A DNA stretch of 64,000 bases from UMGS1519 sp050951005 (GCA_050951005.1 JBMNIP010000004.1:62001-126000); one strand, 5' to 3'; shown: positions 7,699 through 17,306, numbered from the stretch's first letter. A program made the numbers and translations. Notes: generated by a model not told the origin, from the letters alone.

Positions 7699-10344
7699 AT
7701 GCGATACATGACAACCGCGGAAATCAGGGAAAAGTACCTGAGCTATTTCGAGAGCAAGGGCTGCAAACGTATGCCCTCATCCTCCCTGATCCCGGATGAT
7801 CCCAGCCTGTTGCTGACCAGTGCGGGCATGGTGCAGTTCAAGCCGTATTTCCTGCAGCAGAAGCATCTGGAAGAGCCCTATATCGGCACCACCACCGTCC
7901 AGAAGTGCGTGCGTACGAATGATATCGACATCATCGGCACGGATGGCCGCCATCTCAGCTTCTTCGAAATGCTCGGCAATTTCAGTTTCGGGAAGTACTT
8001 CAAACACGAGATGTGCGCCTGGGCACTCGATTTTTCCGTCCATGAGCTGGGCCTGCCGTTCGAGAAGCTGTACTTCACCGTCTTCGAGAACGATGAGGAG
8101 ACCATCGAGATCTGGAAGAAGCTCGGTGTCGATCCCTCCCATATCACCAAGCTTGGCGAGGAAGACAACTTTTGGCGCGCCGGCCCAACCGGTCCGTGCG
8201 GCCCCTGTTCCGAGATTTATTACGACCAGGGCCCCGAAGTGGGCTGCGGCCGTCCGGAGTGCGCTCCCGGCTGCGAATGCGACCGTTTCCTGGAGTATTG
8301 GAATCTGGTGTTCACGCAGTACGATGGTCAGGAAGACGGATCGCTGCCGCCCCTTCCCAACAAGAACATCGATACCGGCATGGGTCTCGAGCGCATTGCG
8401 GCAATCATGCAGGGCGTGACAAGCAACTTCGATACCGATGTGCTGCACGGTCTCATCGAGATCGGCGAGCGCTTGTCCGGCAAGGCCTATGGCAAAGACG
8501 AAGCCGCCGATCAGGCGTTGCGCATCATGGCCGATCATTCCCGTTCCGTTACCTTCATGATCGCCGACGGCATCCTGCCGAGCAACGAGGGTCGCGGCTA
8601 CGTTCTGCGCCGTCTACTGCGCCGCGCGGTGATGAAAGGCCATCTGTTGGGGATTGAAGGCCCGTTCCTAGGCAACTACGTCGACCAGATCATCGAGGTT
8701 ATGGGGTCGGTGTATCCGGAGATAGTCGAGAACCGCGAACTGGTGCATCGTGTCATCCGCAATGAGGAGGAACGGTTCGGCAAGACTCTGCGCCAGGGCC
8801 GTACCTATCTTGCCGAAGCGCTGGAGAATCTCGATGGGAGCATGCTGTCAGGTGAGGCGGCGTTCGTCCTGCATGACACGTACGGCTTCCCGGTGGAGGT
8901 CACGGAAGAAATCTGCAGGGAGCAGGGCATCGATGTCGACATGGCCGGTTTCGAAGCCTGCATGGACCAGCAGAAGGCCCGCGCCCGCGCCAACGCCAAG
9001 GATGCCGATGCGGCCTGGTCGACCTACGACGGCTCCATGTCGGCGCTGCTTGAGCGTACGGGTGCCACGGAGTTCGTCGGTTACGATCACAATGACGCCA
9101 CGGTGCAAGTCAGAGCGCTCCTTGTCGACGGCAAGTCGGTTCCGTCCCTTTCCAAGGGTGCCTCGGGGCTGCTCGTGTGCGATAAAACGCCGTTCTATGC
9201 CGAGATGGGCGGACAGGTCGGCGATACGGGCATCATGGTCGGCGATGCGTCGATGCTGCGTGTTGTGGATACGCAGACACCGGAGAAGGGCCTCGTCGTC
9301 CATTATGTGGAGGTTACCGATGGCACGGTTTCGGTCGACGACGAGCTGCATGCGCGTATCGATGTGCTTCGCCGCGAGCGCATCCGCCGCAACCATACGG
9401 CAACGCACATCCTGCACTGGGCATTGCGCACGGTCCTCGGAGACCATGTGAAGCAGGCCGGCAGCCTGGTTGCCCCCGACCGCCTGCGGTTCGATTTCAC
9501 GCATTTCGAGGCGATGACGCCGGAGCAGATTGCCGAAGTTGAGCGAATCGCCAACCAGAAGATCATGGAGAACCTCCCCGTCCAGACGACCGAGACCAGC
9601 TTGGAGGAAGCCCGCGCGCAAGGCGTCATCGCCCTGTTCGGCGAGAAGTACGGAGAGCGTGTCCGAGTCGTGGACGTGCACGATGTTTCCCAAGAGCTGT
9701 GCGGCGGCACGCATGTCCGCAATACTTCGGAAATCGGCTTGGTGAAGATCGTCGGCGAAACCTCGGTGGGCTCCAATGCTCGGCGTATCGAGGCGGTCAC
9801 GAGTTTCGATGCCCTCGATTACCTGAATGATTACGCTCGCGAATTGAAGGAAACGGCCGCCTTGCTGAAGGTGCCTCCGATGGATGTATCCGAGCGTACG
9901 GCTTCCCTGTTGGAACAGTACAAGGACCTGACCCGCCGGCAGAAACGCGCCCAGGCTGCAGCGCAGGATTCCAAGGTGCAAACCTATCTCGCTGCAAGTA
10001 TCGAGAACGCCATCACGGCGAAGGGCGGTTATCCGGTGGTCATCGGCCGCTTGAAGGAAGGAACGCCGAGCGATCTGCGCAATGCCTGGGATATCCTGCG
10101 CTCGCGCATGTCGGTGCCGGGTGCTTGCGTGCTTGCCATCACGAATCACGGTACGCCGCTGCTGATGGCGGCCGGCACCGAAGAGGCGGTATCGGCTGGC
10201 TTCAATGCCGGCGACGTGATCAAGGCCATTGCTTCGCAAATCAAGGGCGGCGGTGGCGGAAAACCGACCATGGCGCAGGCCGGCGGAAAGGATGCGTCCG
10301 GCATCGATGCTGCTCTTGATGCTGCCCGCGACTTCCTGTCCTAA
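7699..10344 (+). CDS. alaS: Alanyl-tRNA synthetase
   Basis: Full-length 881-residue class II synthetase charging tRNA-Ala. The N-terminal catalytic part has motif 1 and motif 2 segments (HLSFFEMLGNFSFGKYFK, RAGPTGPCGPCSEIYYD) and motif 3 GMGLERIA. The editing domain that clears Ser- and Gly-tRNA keeps its zinc ligands: HTATH (His566, His570) and CGGTH (Cys668, His672). The C-Ala dimerisation domain ends with a Gly-rich GGGGGKPTMAQAGG stretch, as in other AlaRS. A GPEVGCGRPECAPGCEC insert in the catalytic domain adds four cysteines and is typical of many bacterial AlaRS. First gene of a run continuing into ruvX (14-base gap). Confidence 0.97.
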   Translation: MRYMTTAEIREKYLSYFESKGCKRMPSSSLIPDDPSLLLTSAGMVQFKPYFLQQKHLEEPYIGTTTVQKCVRTNDIDIIGTDGRHLSFFEMLGNFSFGKYFKHEMCAWALDFSVHELGLPFEKLYFTVFENDEETIEIWKKLGVDPSHITKLGEEDNFWRAGPTGPCGPCSEIYYDQGPEVGCGRPECAPGCECDRFLEYWNLVFTQYDGQEDGSLPPLPNKNIDTGMGLERIAAIMQGVTSNFDTDVLHGLIEIGERLSGKAYGKDEAADQALRIMADHSRSVTFMIADGILPSNEGRGYVLRRLLRRAVMKGHLLGIEGPFLGNYVDQIIEVMGSVYPEIVENRELVHRVIRNEEERFGKTLRQGRTYLAEALENLDGSMLSGEAAFVLHDTYGFPVEVTEEICREQGIDVDMAGFEACMDQQKARARANAKDADAAWSTYDGSMSALLERTGATEFVGYDHNDATVQVRALLVDGKSVPSLSKGASGLLVCDKTPFYAEMGGQVGDTGIMVGDASMLRVVDTQTPEKGLVVHYVEVTDGTVSVDDELHARIDVLRRERIRRNHTATHILHWALRTVLGDHVKQAGSLVAPDRLRFDFTHFEAMTPEQIAEVERIANQKIMENLPVQTTETSLEEARAQGVIALFGEKYGERVRVVDVHDVSQELCGGTHVRNTSEIGLVKIVGETSVGSNARRIEAVTSFDALDYLNDYARELKETAALLKVPPMDVSERTASLLEQYKDLTRRQKRAQAAAQDSKVQTYLAASIENAITAKGGYPVVIGRLKEGTPSDLRNAWDILRSRMSVPGACVLAITNHGTPLLMAAGTEEAVSAGFNAGDVIKAIASQIKGGGGGKPTMAQAGGKDASGIDAALDAARDFLS

Positions 10345-10358
10345 GGCGGCGGCACGCT

Positions 10359-10784
10359 TTGAGGATTCTTGCGCTGGATATCGGTGAGGTTCGCTGCGGG
10401 ATTGCCGTGTGCGATCCCGCAGAGCGGGTTGCCAGTCCCGTGTGCGTGCTCCCTGCCGACGAGGTCGCACAGCATGCTCCCTCATTCCGGCGGGTACTCG
10501 AGGACTGGGAGCCCGAGTTGCTGGTAGCCGGTCTTCCATTGACTATGGCAGGCGAAGAGGGGCCCCAAGCGGCCCGAGTGCGTACCTTCGCACGAAAGGT
10601 TTCCGCCCAGGCCGGCTTGCCGCTCGAATTCGCCGACGAGCGATTAAGCTCCAGCGAGGCGAAGCGCATTCTTCATGAAAAGGGTTTCTCCGAGAAGCAG
10701 ATGCGCGGTAAAGTTGACAGCATAGCAGCGAGCTTGACGCTGCAGGCGTGGCTGGATGCCCGCCGGATTCAATCGGATGAGTGA
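10359..10784 (+). CDS. ruvX: Holliday junction resolvase-like RuvX (YqgF)
   Basis: A 141-residue RNase H-fold nuclease of the YqgF family, linked to pre-16S rRNA 5' processing and proposed as a Holliday junction resolvase. The first acidic residue lies in LALDIGEVRCGIAV (Asp7), the second acidic cluster in FADERLSSSEAK, and the third in VDSIAASLTLQAWLD, as in active members. It starts with TTG at 10359 after AAGGCGGCGG, 14 bases after alaS; this alaS-ruvX-mltG order is common in Gram-positive bacteria. mltG starts 6 bases after the stop. Confidence 0.93.
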   Translation: MRILALDIGEVRCGIAVCDPAERVASPVCVLPADEVAQHAPSFRRVLEDWEPELLVAGLPLTMAGEEGPQAARVRTFARKVSAQAGLPLEFADERLSSSEAKRILHEKGFSEKQMRGKVDSIAASLTLQAWLDARRIQSDE

Positions 10785-10790
10785 GGTTCC

Positions 10791-11975
10791 ATGGCTCCTC
10801 GCAGGCGAATGACGTATTCTTCCCATCCCAATCATGCGGCCCGCGCCGCCCATGCCAAAGCAAAGCGCGAATTCAAAACCTACGATGTGTCCTACATCGT
10901 TCCCAAGCGCCGCAAAGCCCCTAAGGTGATCGCCGCCATCCTGGCGGTCGTCATCATCGTCGCTGCGCTGTTCTTCTCCGGTGCGCTCAGTTCCTGCTCG
11001 GCGCAGGAGACCGTTGCTGAAGGCACGGAGGTCGAGGTGACGGTGCCCGACGGCGCTTCCACCAAGGACATCGCGCAGATTCTTTACGATGCCAAGCTTA
11101 TCGGCACCACTGACGAATTCACCAGTGCGGTAGATCGTGCGGGAGCGTCGACCAGCCTCAAGCCCGGTACGTACCAGCTTGTAGGCGGTACGTCGGCAGA
11201 CGACCTGGTGTCGCAGATGGAACAGGGTCCTCAAACCGATACACTGACCATTCCCGAGGGAAGCACGCTTTCCCAGATTGCCAAGCTGGTGGCAGAGGCG
11301 ACCGACAACCGTGTGAGCGCATCGGCATTCAAGAAGCAGGCGAAGAAGGCTTCTGCCTATGTCAAGGATTATCCGTTCGTGAAGAACGCCTATAAGAACT
11401 CGCTCGAGGGCTTCCTGTTCCCGAAAACCTATCAGGTATCCAAAGACGACGATGCGGATGCGATCATTCGCATGATGCTGGATCAATACCGGCAAGAGGT
11501 CTCTTCGCTTGATTACTCCACAGCGAAAAAGCATGGGCTTTCCAAGTACGATGTGCTCATCCTGGCTTCGATGATCGAGAAGGAGGCTGCGGCGGACAAT
11601 CGTGCGACGGTTTCCTCAGTCTTCTACAATCGACTCGATAACAACATGGCGCTGCAGAGCGATGCGACGATTGCCTATATCGTCGGACACGAACCGACTG
11701 CCAGCGACCTGTCCACAAGCAGCCCCTACAACACGTATCTGAATACCGGTTTGCCTGCGGGACCCATTTGCTCACCTGGTCTCGAGAGCCTTGAGGCCGC
11801 CTGCAATCCTGAGAATACGGACTATCTGTATTTCTATTTCGCCAAGGACGCCAACGGCGATATGCAGTATTACTTCAGCAAGACCTATAAGCAGCATCAA
11901 GCGGCGATAAAGAAAGCGGAGGCGGCGGCAAAGTCCAGCTCCTCTGACTCGGGCTCTTCCTCAGAGAACGGCTGA
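10791..11975 (+). CDS. mltG: Endolytic murein transglycosylase MltG
   Basis: A 394-residue membrane-anchored lytic transglycosylase that cuts nascent glycan strands and sets their length. A basic cytoplasmic N terminus precedes one membrane helix (about 44-66), then a LysM-like region (VTVPDGASTKDIAQIL) and the YceG catalytic domain with SMIEKEAA, which carries the catalytic glutamate, and the closing segments SPYNTYLNTGLPAGPI and LESLEAACNP. The Ser/Ala-rich C terminus is unstructured. ATG 10791 follows GTGAGG. It sits in the alaS-aro run, 4 bases before yqeG. Confidence 0.95.
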   Translation: MAPRRRMTYSSHPNHAARAAHAKAKREFKTYDVSYIVPKRRKAPKVIAAILAVVIIVAALFFSGALSSCSAQETVAEGTEVEVTVPDGASTKDIAQILYDAKLIGTTDEFTSAVDRAGASTSLKPGTYQLVGGTSADDLVSQMEQGPQTDTLTIPEGSTLSQIAKLVAEATDNRVSASAFKKQAKKASAYVKDYPFVKNAYKNSLEGFLFPKTYQVSKDDDADAIIRMMLDQYRQEVSSLDYSTAKKHGLSKYDVLILASMIEKEAAADNRATVSSVFYNRLDNNMALQSDATIAYIVGHEPTASDLSTSSPYNTYLNTGLPAGPICSPGLESLEAACNPENTDYLYFYFAKDANGDMQYYFSKTYKQHQAAIKKAEAAAKSSSSDSGSSSENG

Positions 11976-11979
11976 CGGC

Positions 11980-12516
11980 ATGGGCCGCTGGGAGCCAGAT
12001 CGCTGCTTCGACCGGATCAGCAGCATCGACATCGCACACGATTTGCTTGATTGCGGCCTGACATGCGCGCTTATCGACATCGACAATACGCTCCGCTCGC
12101 GAGCAGATGGGCTGGTACCGCAGGACGTGCGCGACTGGCTGGCCGATGCGCAGGCGAAAGGCGTGGCGATGTGCCTCCTTTCGAACAACTTCCATCAGAA
12201 TGTGTCCGAATTGGCGGCCGAGCTCGGGCTTCCCTGCGTTGGCAAGGCGCTGAAGCCGCTGCCGTTCGGCTTCTCCCGCGCCATGCGCAAGATGCATGCT
12301 GAAAAGGGGGAAGTCGTCGTTATCGGCGACCAGCTGGAAACCGATATCTTCGGGGCGAAATCGCTTGGCCTGACCGCCTATCTGGTAGCTCCGCTTGCCG
12401 ATACGGATCTTTGGTACACGCGGCTTATTCGTAAGCTGGAAGCACGGGTCCTCTCGAAACGCCCGCAAAAGGGAGAGAGCGAACCGGTACCGGCATTCAC
12501 ACGATCACGGGAATAG
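11980..12516 (+). CDS. YqeG family HAD-IIIA phosphatase
   Basis: A 178-residue HAD-superfamily protein. Motif I is IDIDNTLRS with the two catalytic aspartates, motif II is LLSNN, motif III is the lysine in GKALKP, and motif IV is IGDQLETDIFGA, all in the order of the YqeG/PGP-like subfamily (some members dephosphorylate phosphatidylglycerophosphate). A basic C-terminal tail follows. Its substrate here is not known. It is tightly packed between mltG and aroE; yqeG next to aroE is a familiar Gram-positive arrangement. Confidence 0.88.
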   Translation: MGRWEPDRCFDRISSIDIAHDLLDCGLTCALIDIDNTLRSRADGLVPQDVRDWLADAQAKGVAMCLLSNNFHQNVSELAAELGLPCVGKALKPLPFGFSRAMRKMHAEKGEVVVIGDQLETDIFGAKSLGLTAYLVAPLADTDLWYTRLIRKLEARVLSKRPQKGESEPVPAFTRSRE

Positions 12517-12535
12517 CGAAGGGGGTAACACGGCG

Positions 12536-13450
12536 ATGGCAACAGTGGGGCTTATCGGCCACCCGGCAGGGCATTCCAAGTCCCCCGCCGCGCATAAAGC
12601 CGTGTTCGAAGCGGTAGGAATCGATTGGGAATTCGAGCTTTTCGATTTGGTCACCGACAAGAAGGCACGGGAATTCATCCGGGCGGCGGACTATATCGGC
12701 CTCAGCGTCACAACCCCGTATAAGCCGTTGGCGGCGCATGCCGTGGACATATGCTCGGCTAGCGCGAAGCTGGCAAAGGGAGCCAACGTCATCGTGAATC
12801 GCAAAGGCACCCTGCTTGGAAGCAACGTCGATGGCCGGGGCGCCGTCACCTATCTCGAGCACTTTGGCGTTTCCTTCGCGGGGGCGACTGTCGGTGTCTG
12901 TGGAACCGGCCCCACGGCGCTCTCGTGCCTGCATGCCGCGGCGCTCGCCGGGGCAGATACCGTTATCCTGCTCAGCCGCAACAAGCAACGGGCCCAGCAG
13001 GTGCTGCAGGAGTACCTTGACCTATACAGCGATCTTTCTCAGGCAAGCATCAACCCTCCTGCCGCCCAGGGGAGACGCTCGTTCCGGGAAGCGTTCGAAC
13101 AGGTGCGCTTCCTGTTCGGCGGCTATCTGACGTCGCTTCCCGCCATCGAGGCCGCCGATATCGTCATCGATGCCACGACGCTCGGTATGCGCGAAGATGA
13201 CCCGGCGCCATTCGATACCTCCGCGCTGCATGCCGGGCAGACGGTTTTCGATGTGTGCTATATGCGTCCGACAGCCCTGCTTCGCCAAGCTCGCGCCCAG
13301 GGGTGTGCTACCTTCGATGGACGGGCGATGCTCCTGGGCCAATGTGCAATCGTACAGGATCTTTGGTTCGAAGCGCAGGATTTTTCCTGCCCGCTGTCAT
13401 GGGACGAACGCGTTTCCTTGATGGTTCAAGCTGCGGGTTTTGCCGATTAG
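12536..13450 (+). CDS. aroE: Shikimate dehydrogenase family protein
   Basis: A 304-residue AroE-type NADP-dependent dehydrogenase (3-dehydroshikimate to shikimate). Substrate motif GHSKSPAAH is at residues 11-19; the catalytic Lys is kept in SVTTPYK and the catalytic Asp in NVDGRG; NADP fold GVCGTGPTA, then IDATTLGM, FDVCYMRPTALL and AMLLGQ follow. Two usual positions are changed: the NT of GAxNT reads differently (GANVIVN) and NTDG reads NVDG. So activity is likely but not certain. ATG 12536 follows GAAGGGGG; the longer frame upstream overlaps yqeG and is not coding. Confidence 0.85.
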   Translation: MATVGLIGHPAGHSKSPAAHKAVFEAVGIDWEFELFDLVTDKKAREFIRAADYIGLSVTTPYKPLAAHAVDICSASAKLAKGANVIVNRKGTLLGSNVDGRGAVTYLEHFGVSFAGATVGVCGTGPTALSCLHAAALAGADTVILLSRNKQRAQQVLQEYLDLYSDLSQASINPPAAQGRRSFREAFEQVRFLFGGYLTSLPAIEAADIVIDATTLGMREDDPAPFDTSALHAGQTVFDVCYMRPTALLRQARAQGCATFDGRAMLLGQCAIVQDLWFEAQDFSCPLSWDERVSLMVQAAGFAD

Positions 13451-13529
13451 TCGGGTGGTTTTCTCCAGCGACGGCAAGCCCCAGTGATAGAATCGCAACA
13501 CTATCGCAAGTATTGACAGGTGAGTACCC

Positions 13530-14699
13530 ATGGAATTCGTTACAGCCGGTGAAAGTCACGGCCCCTGCCTGACGGCCATTGTCAGCGGGGTCCCCGCAGG
13601 TCTGCCCGTTTCGGTCGAGCAGATCAACAGCGACTTGGCTCGCCGGCAGAGCGGATATGGCCGTGGCGGTCGTCAGACCATCGAGACGGATACCGTTGCC
13701 ATCCTCTCCGGCGTGCGATTCGGCAAGACACTCGGCCATCCGATTGCCTTGCAGGTTATGAACCGCGACTGGAAGAATTGGACGGAGCGCATGGCCCCTT
13801 TCGGCCGTCCGCCACAGGATCTGATACGTGAGGTCACCCCGCGCCCGGGTCATGCGGACCTGGTCGGGGTCCTGAAGCACGATACCGATGATTGCCGGAA
13901 TGTACTCGAACGCTCAAGTGCCCGTGAGACGGCGGCGCGTGTGGCTGCCGCCGGTATCGCCCGCGAATTCCTTGCTGCTCTGGGAGTGGAGATCATCTCC
14001 TATGTCACAAGCATCGGGGACGTATCCCTCGAAGAGGACGACCCTATGGCTTCGGCTGCGGGGTACACCCCGTTGCAAATCGAGACGAGCGAGGTTCGCT
14101 GTCCGGATGAAGCGACTTCCGAACGCATGATTGCCGCCATCAAAGAGGCGAAGCGCGCAAAGGAGACCCTGGGTGGAACCTTCAGGGTGGTCGTCACCGG
14201 ATTAGTGCCGGGTGTGGGAAACTACACATCGGGTCCCGAGCGTTTGACGTCGCAACTGGGGGCAGCCCTCTTCAGTATCCCGGCTATCAAGGGAGTGGAA
14301 TTCGGTATCGGCTTCGAGGCGGGCCGGCGCCCTGGGAGCAAGGTGCATGATGAGATTGTCATGGGCGATAACGGTTTCTCGCGAAAGACGAACAATGCCG
14401 GCGGCCTGGAAGGCGGAATGACCAATGGGATGCCGCTAGTTATGACGGCCTGCATGAAACCCATTCCGACGTTGATGAAACCGCTTGAGACGGTGAACCT
14501 GGATACCCTCGAACCAGCTGCGGCCTCCAAGGAGCGCAGCGACGTCTGCGCGGTCCCGGCAGCGGCGGTTGTGGGGGAGGCGGAAGTCGCCTTCGTTCTG
14601 GCGAATGCGTACCAGAAGATGTTCGGATGCGACAATATGACTGATATCCAGGCGTCGCTCGCCGCATACCGCAAACGTCTGCAAGTCATGGCACGGTGA
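13530..14699 (+). CDS. aroC: Chorismate synthase
   Basis: A 389-residue FMN-dependent chorismate synthase converting EPSP to chorismate. All signature blocks are intact: GESHGP near the N terminus, RPGHADL, ERSSARETAARVAAAG, GVEFGIGFEAG, NNAGGLEGGMTNG and RSDVCAVPAAAVV. AGGTGAG lies 8 bases before ATG 13530. A 79-base gap from aroE holds a possible -10 (TAGAAT, near 13486). The gene runs into aroK after 9 bases. Confidence 0.97.
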   Translation: MEFVTAGESHGPCLTAIVSGVPAGLPVSVEQINSDLARRQSGYGRGGRQTIETDTVAILSGVRFGKTLGHPIALQVMNRDWKNWTERMAPFGRPPQDLIREVTPRPGHADLVGVLKHDTDDCRNVLERSSARETAARVAAAGIAREFLAALGVEIISYVTSIGDVSLEEDDPMASAAGYTPLQIETSEVRCPDEATSERMIAAIKEAKRAKETLGGTFRVVVTGLVPGVGNYTSGPERLTSQLGAALFSIPAIKGVEFGIGFEAGRRPGSKVHDEIVMGDNGFSRKTNNAGGLEGGMTNGMPLVMTACMKPIPTLMKPLETVNLDTLEPAAASKERSDVCAVPAAAVVGEAEVAFVLANAYQKMFGCDNMTDIQASLAAYRKRLQVMAR

Positions 14700-14708
14700 G
14701 GTCATCGT

Positions 14709-15323
14709 ATGAGAGAGAACGAACCTGTATTCGAGAACATATCGGACGCTTCGCGAAACCGCGGCTACGAGCCCACGGACAAGTCGTCCTATGAGCTGAA
14801 ATGCCCCGTGCTTTTCGTCGGCTTCATGGGCGCTGGCAAGACGACAGTGGCGCGCCATCTGGCAAAAACCCTGCGCATGCGCTGCGTCGACCTCGATGTG
14901 TATCTCGAACAGCAGCAGGGGAAAACATGTGCCCAGATCTTCGAGGATTCCGGTGAAGACGGTTTTCGCGCTCTGGAGACCGAGGCGTTGCGCACCTTCG
15001 CCTACGGCGATCCCATCATCGTGTCCTGCGGCGGCGGCGTGGTGAAGAGGACCGAGAACCGAGAGATCCTCAAGGACACCGGCTTCGTCATATATTTGCA
15101 GGTAACCGCCGATGAGGCGGCAATCCGCATCGGCGATGCCTCTTCACGTCCCATGTTCAAGAACATCGAGGTGGCTCGGCGTACCAATGCGGCGCGCAAA
15201 CCGCTGTACTTGGAAGTCGCCGATGCCTGGGTTACCACCAGCAAGAAATCGGTTTGGCAGATCTCCAACGAAGTGCAGGATATCCTGTTGAGGGCGAAGG
15301 TCCTATGTCCGCTGCACGAGTAG
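14709..15323 (+). CDS. aroK: Shikimate kinase
   Basis: A 204-residue P-loop kinase that phosphorylates shikimate. About 33 extra residues precede the Walker A GFMGAGKTT. DLDVYLEQQQGKT holds the shikimate-binding aspartate, FRALETEAL the binding Arg/Glu, CGGGVV the Walker B-like strand, SSRPMF the lid arginine and RKPLYLEVAD the adenine-side helix. All key residues are present. The 3' end overlaps the aroB-like gene by 19 bases, so translation of the two is coupled. Confidence 0.95.
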   Translation: MRENEPVFENISDASRNRGYEPTDKSSYELKCPVLFVGFMGAGKTTVARHLAKTLRMRCVDLDVYLEQQQGKTCAQIFEDSGEDGFRALETEALRTFAYGDPIIVSCGGGVVKRTENREILKDTGFVIYLQVTADEAAIRIGDASSRPMFKNIEVARRTNAARKPLYLEVADAWVTTSKKSVWQISNEVQDILLRAKVLCPLHE

Positions 15324-16429
15324 TTATCACGCTGCCGGCGCGTCCGGATTGCACGGTCCGCATCGGTGCCCGCCTGCTTGGCTCCGTTGGACGGGACCTT
15401 GCACGCATCCACCCGGGCTTTTCCCGCGCTATCCTGCTGTCCGACAAGCGTTCGGGCGAGGTATTCCGCTCCAGTGTCAAGGCCGCCCTTTCCCAGGAGG
15501 GATGGAAGGCTCTCGACATCACGGTCCCCGATGGCCGCTCGGCTTGCACCGATGCCTGTGCAGGGGAACTGTGGAGCGCGTTTGCCCAGTCCGGCATCTC
15601 AGCCGATACCGTGCTGGTGGCCCTTGGCGGGCTTTCGGTTTGCGATATCGGCTTGTATGTGGCCGCCGGTTATAGAGGCGGCATCCCCTGTGCTTTGGTG
15701 CCGACCACTTCTGAGGCGATAGTCCTTGCAGCGACGCTTCCCTCGGTGGGAATCGATGCGCAGGGGCAGCATGCAGTTGCCACCGCCACGCCGCTGCCCA
15801 CCTACCTCTGCGCTTCGCTCGATACGCTTTCCGATCAACGGACAAGCGAGTTCCAGGCGGGATATGCCGAGGCGGTGCGCGGTTCCATGCTCGGTACGCA
15901 CGATGAGTTCTTCCAGGTAGCCGATCAGGCCTCTGCGCTGCAGGGAGGCGATGTAGAGGCCCAGACTGCCGTGTTCGCCCTTGCCAATATCGCTCGGGCC
16001 GATGCGCTTGCCCGCGTTTCTCCCTTTCCACCGCATGATCTGATGGGCGAAGGCCTGTGCTATGGCGATTCGCTTTCCCTTGCAGCTCGAATCGCCGGTT
16101 GGGAAGAAGAGGGGCTGCAGGGACGATTGCTCGCAGACGGGTTGCGCTTCGAAGCGCGATTGGGGGTTGCCCTCGGTATCACTCCGTTGGAGTTGATGAC
16201 CGAGCAGGATAAGCTTCTGGCTTCTTTGGGCTTGACTGCCGTCGCCGGTCTTCCGGATGCCGCCGATCTCGTCGATGCGCTTTCCGAGGTTCCCGGCCAG
16301 CCCACAGGTATGCTGCGTTTCGCTTTGCCGGTCGATGCGGGGACGTTCCAGGTTACCGAGGTCGATCCCGCCTTGGTGGCCGAACATCTGAGGGCGCGCC
16401 AGGAGTCGCTCGATTCTGCAGATTGCTAG
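15305..16429 (+). CDS. aroB: Degenerate 3-dehydroquinate synthase homologue
   Basis: A 374-residue protein colinear with AroB: VALGGLSVCDIG replaces ALGGGVVGDLAG, VPTT is kept, and GYAEAVRG corresponds to GxAEVIKYG with the zinc-ligand glutamate. But SVGGKTG with its catalytic lysine is gone (SVGIDAQ), the GHTFGH zinc/catalytic histidine block is missing, and HGE reads MGE. By family knowledge two of three zinc ligands and most of the substrate lysines are lost, so DHQ synthase activity is doubtful. The frame is intact and unbroken. ATG 15305 follows GAAGG and overlaps aroK. It may be a regulatory or structural paralogue of the aro enzymes. Confidence 0.75.
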   Translation: MSAARVVITLPARPDCTVRIGARLLGSVGRDLARIHPGFSRAILLSDKRSGEVFRSSVKAALSQEGWKALDITVPDGRSACTDACAGELWSAFAQSGISADTVLVALGGLSVCDIGLYVAAGYRGGIPCALVPTTSEAIVLAATLPSVGIDAQGQHAVATATPLPTYLCASLDTLSDQRTSEFQAGYAEAVRGSMLGTHDEFFQVADQASALQGGDVEAQTAVFALANIARADALARVSPFPPHDLMGEGLCYGDSLSLAARIAGWEEEGLQGRLLADGLRFEARLGVALGITPLELMTEQDKLLASLGLTAVAGLPDAADLVDALSEVPGQPTGMLRFALPVDAGTFQVTEVDPALVAEHLRARQESLDSADC

Positions 16430-16520
16430 TGGCTTTTCCCGCGTACGGGTATTTCCCTGCACTTCACGTTACACTAGGCATGAAACGGCCCCGAAACGTA
16501 CCACTAAGGAGCAGGTGCTC

Positions 16521-17306
16521 ATGGTCCAGACGGACCCTCAGATTTTCACGTATACCCGTCAATCGGATCTCGATCCCGACCAGCAGGAACGCGAGATGCT
16601 GCGAGCTACCGAGATGTACAGCGAATGGGAGGAGCAGGGCAAGTCGCTGTTCCGCAAATACCATGCGGCCATCCGCGAGATGCGCACCCGATTCGACATT
16701 CTCGATGACGATTTGGAGCTGCGCATGAACCGCAACCCCATCCATAACATCGAATGGCGGTTGAAGAAGCCCCAGAGCGCCTTCGATAAACTGAAGCGCT
16801 ACGGCAAGATGGTCTCGCTGGATTCTCTCCAAGAGAACATCCTCGACATGGCCGGTATCCGCGTTATATGCTCGTACGTCGACGATGTCTACCGTCTGGC
16901 AGACATGCTGCGTACCCAAGACGATCTGGAGTTCGTCAAGGTCAAGGACTACATCGCCCATCCGAAGCCGAACGGGTACCGTAGCCTGCATATCACGTTG
17001 AAGGTACCGGTGTACTTCATGGATGAGAAGGATATGGTGCCGGTTGAAGTGCAGTTCCGAACCATTGCCATGGACTTCTGGGCTTCCTTGGAGCATCAGC
17101 TGAAATACAAGGGCGGCCGTAATTATGCAGATGTCGACATGTTTGCCGAGCTCAAGGAGTGTGCTGATATCATCGAGGAAGTAGATCAGCGCATGCAGCA
17201 CCTGATGCATCTTAGCGAGCAGGCAGATGAGAAGGATGGGCAAATCGCCGGTCGACTTGCGCAGCACGTTTCCGATGCACCGTATCTTCATAAGGTAAAC
17301 CCGTAG
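16521..17306 (+). CDS. Small alarmone synthetase (RelA/SpoT synthetase domain)
   Basis: A 261-residue single-domain GTP pyrophosphokinase making (p)ppGpp, without HD hydrolase, TGS or ACT domains, so of the RelQ/RelP type. The synthetase core runs about residues 55-200: the SLDSLQENILDMAGIRVIC segment, KPNGYRSLH (G-loop with the tyrosine that stacks on GTP) and VEVQFRTIAMDFWASLEH with the conserved Glu and the closing EH. AAGGAG lies 9 bases before ATG 16521; GTG 16515 is too close to that site. A TACACT -10 near 16470 suggests its own promoter. Confidence 0.93.
   Translation: MVQTDPQIFTYTRQSDLDPDQQEREMLRATEMYSEWEEQGKSLFRKYHAAIREMRTRFDILDDDLELRMNRNPIHNIEWRLKKPQSAFDKLKRYGKMVSLDSLQENILDMAGIRVICSYVDDVYRLADMLRTQDDLEFVKVKDYIAHPKPNGYRSLHITLKVPVYFMDEKDMVPVEVQFRTIAMDFWASLEHQLKYKGGRNYADVDMFAELKECADIIEEVDQRMQHLMHLSEQADEKDGQIAGRLAQHVSDAPYLHKVNP

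Noticed and set aside
8848..10539. 563-codon antisense frame across alaS and ruvX
   Set aside because: High-GC shadow of strong coding sequence on the other strand; composition fits an antisense frame.
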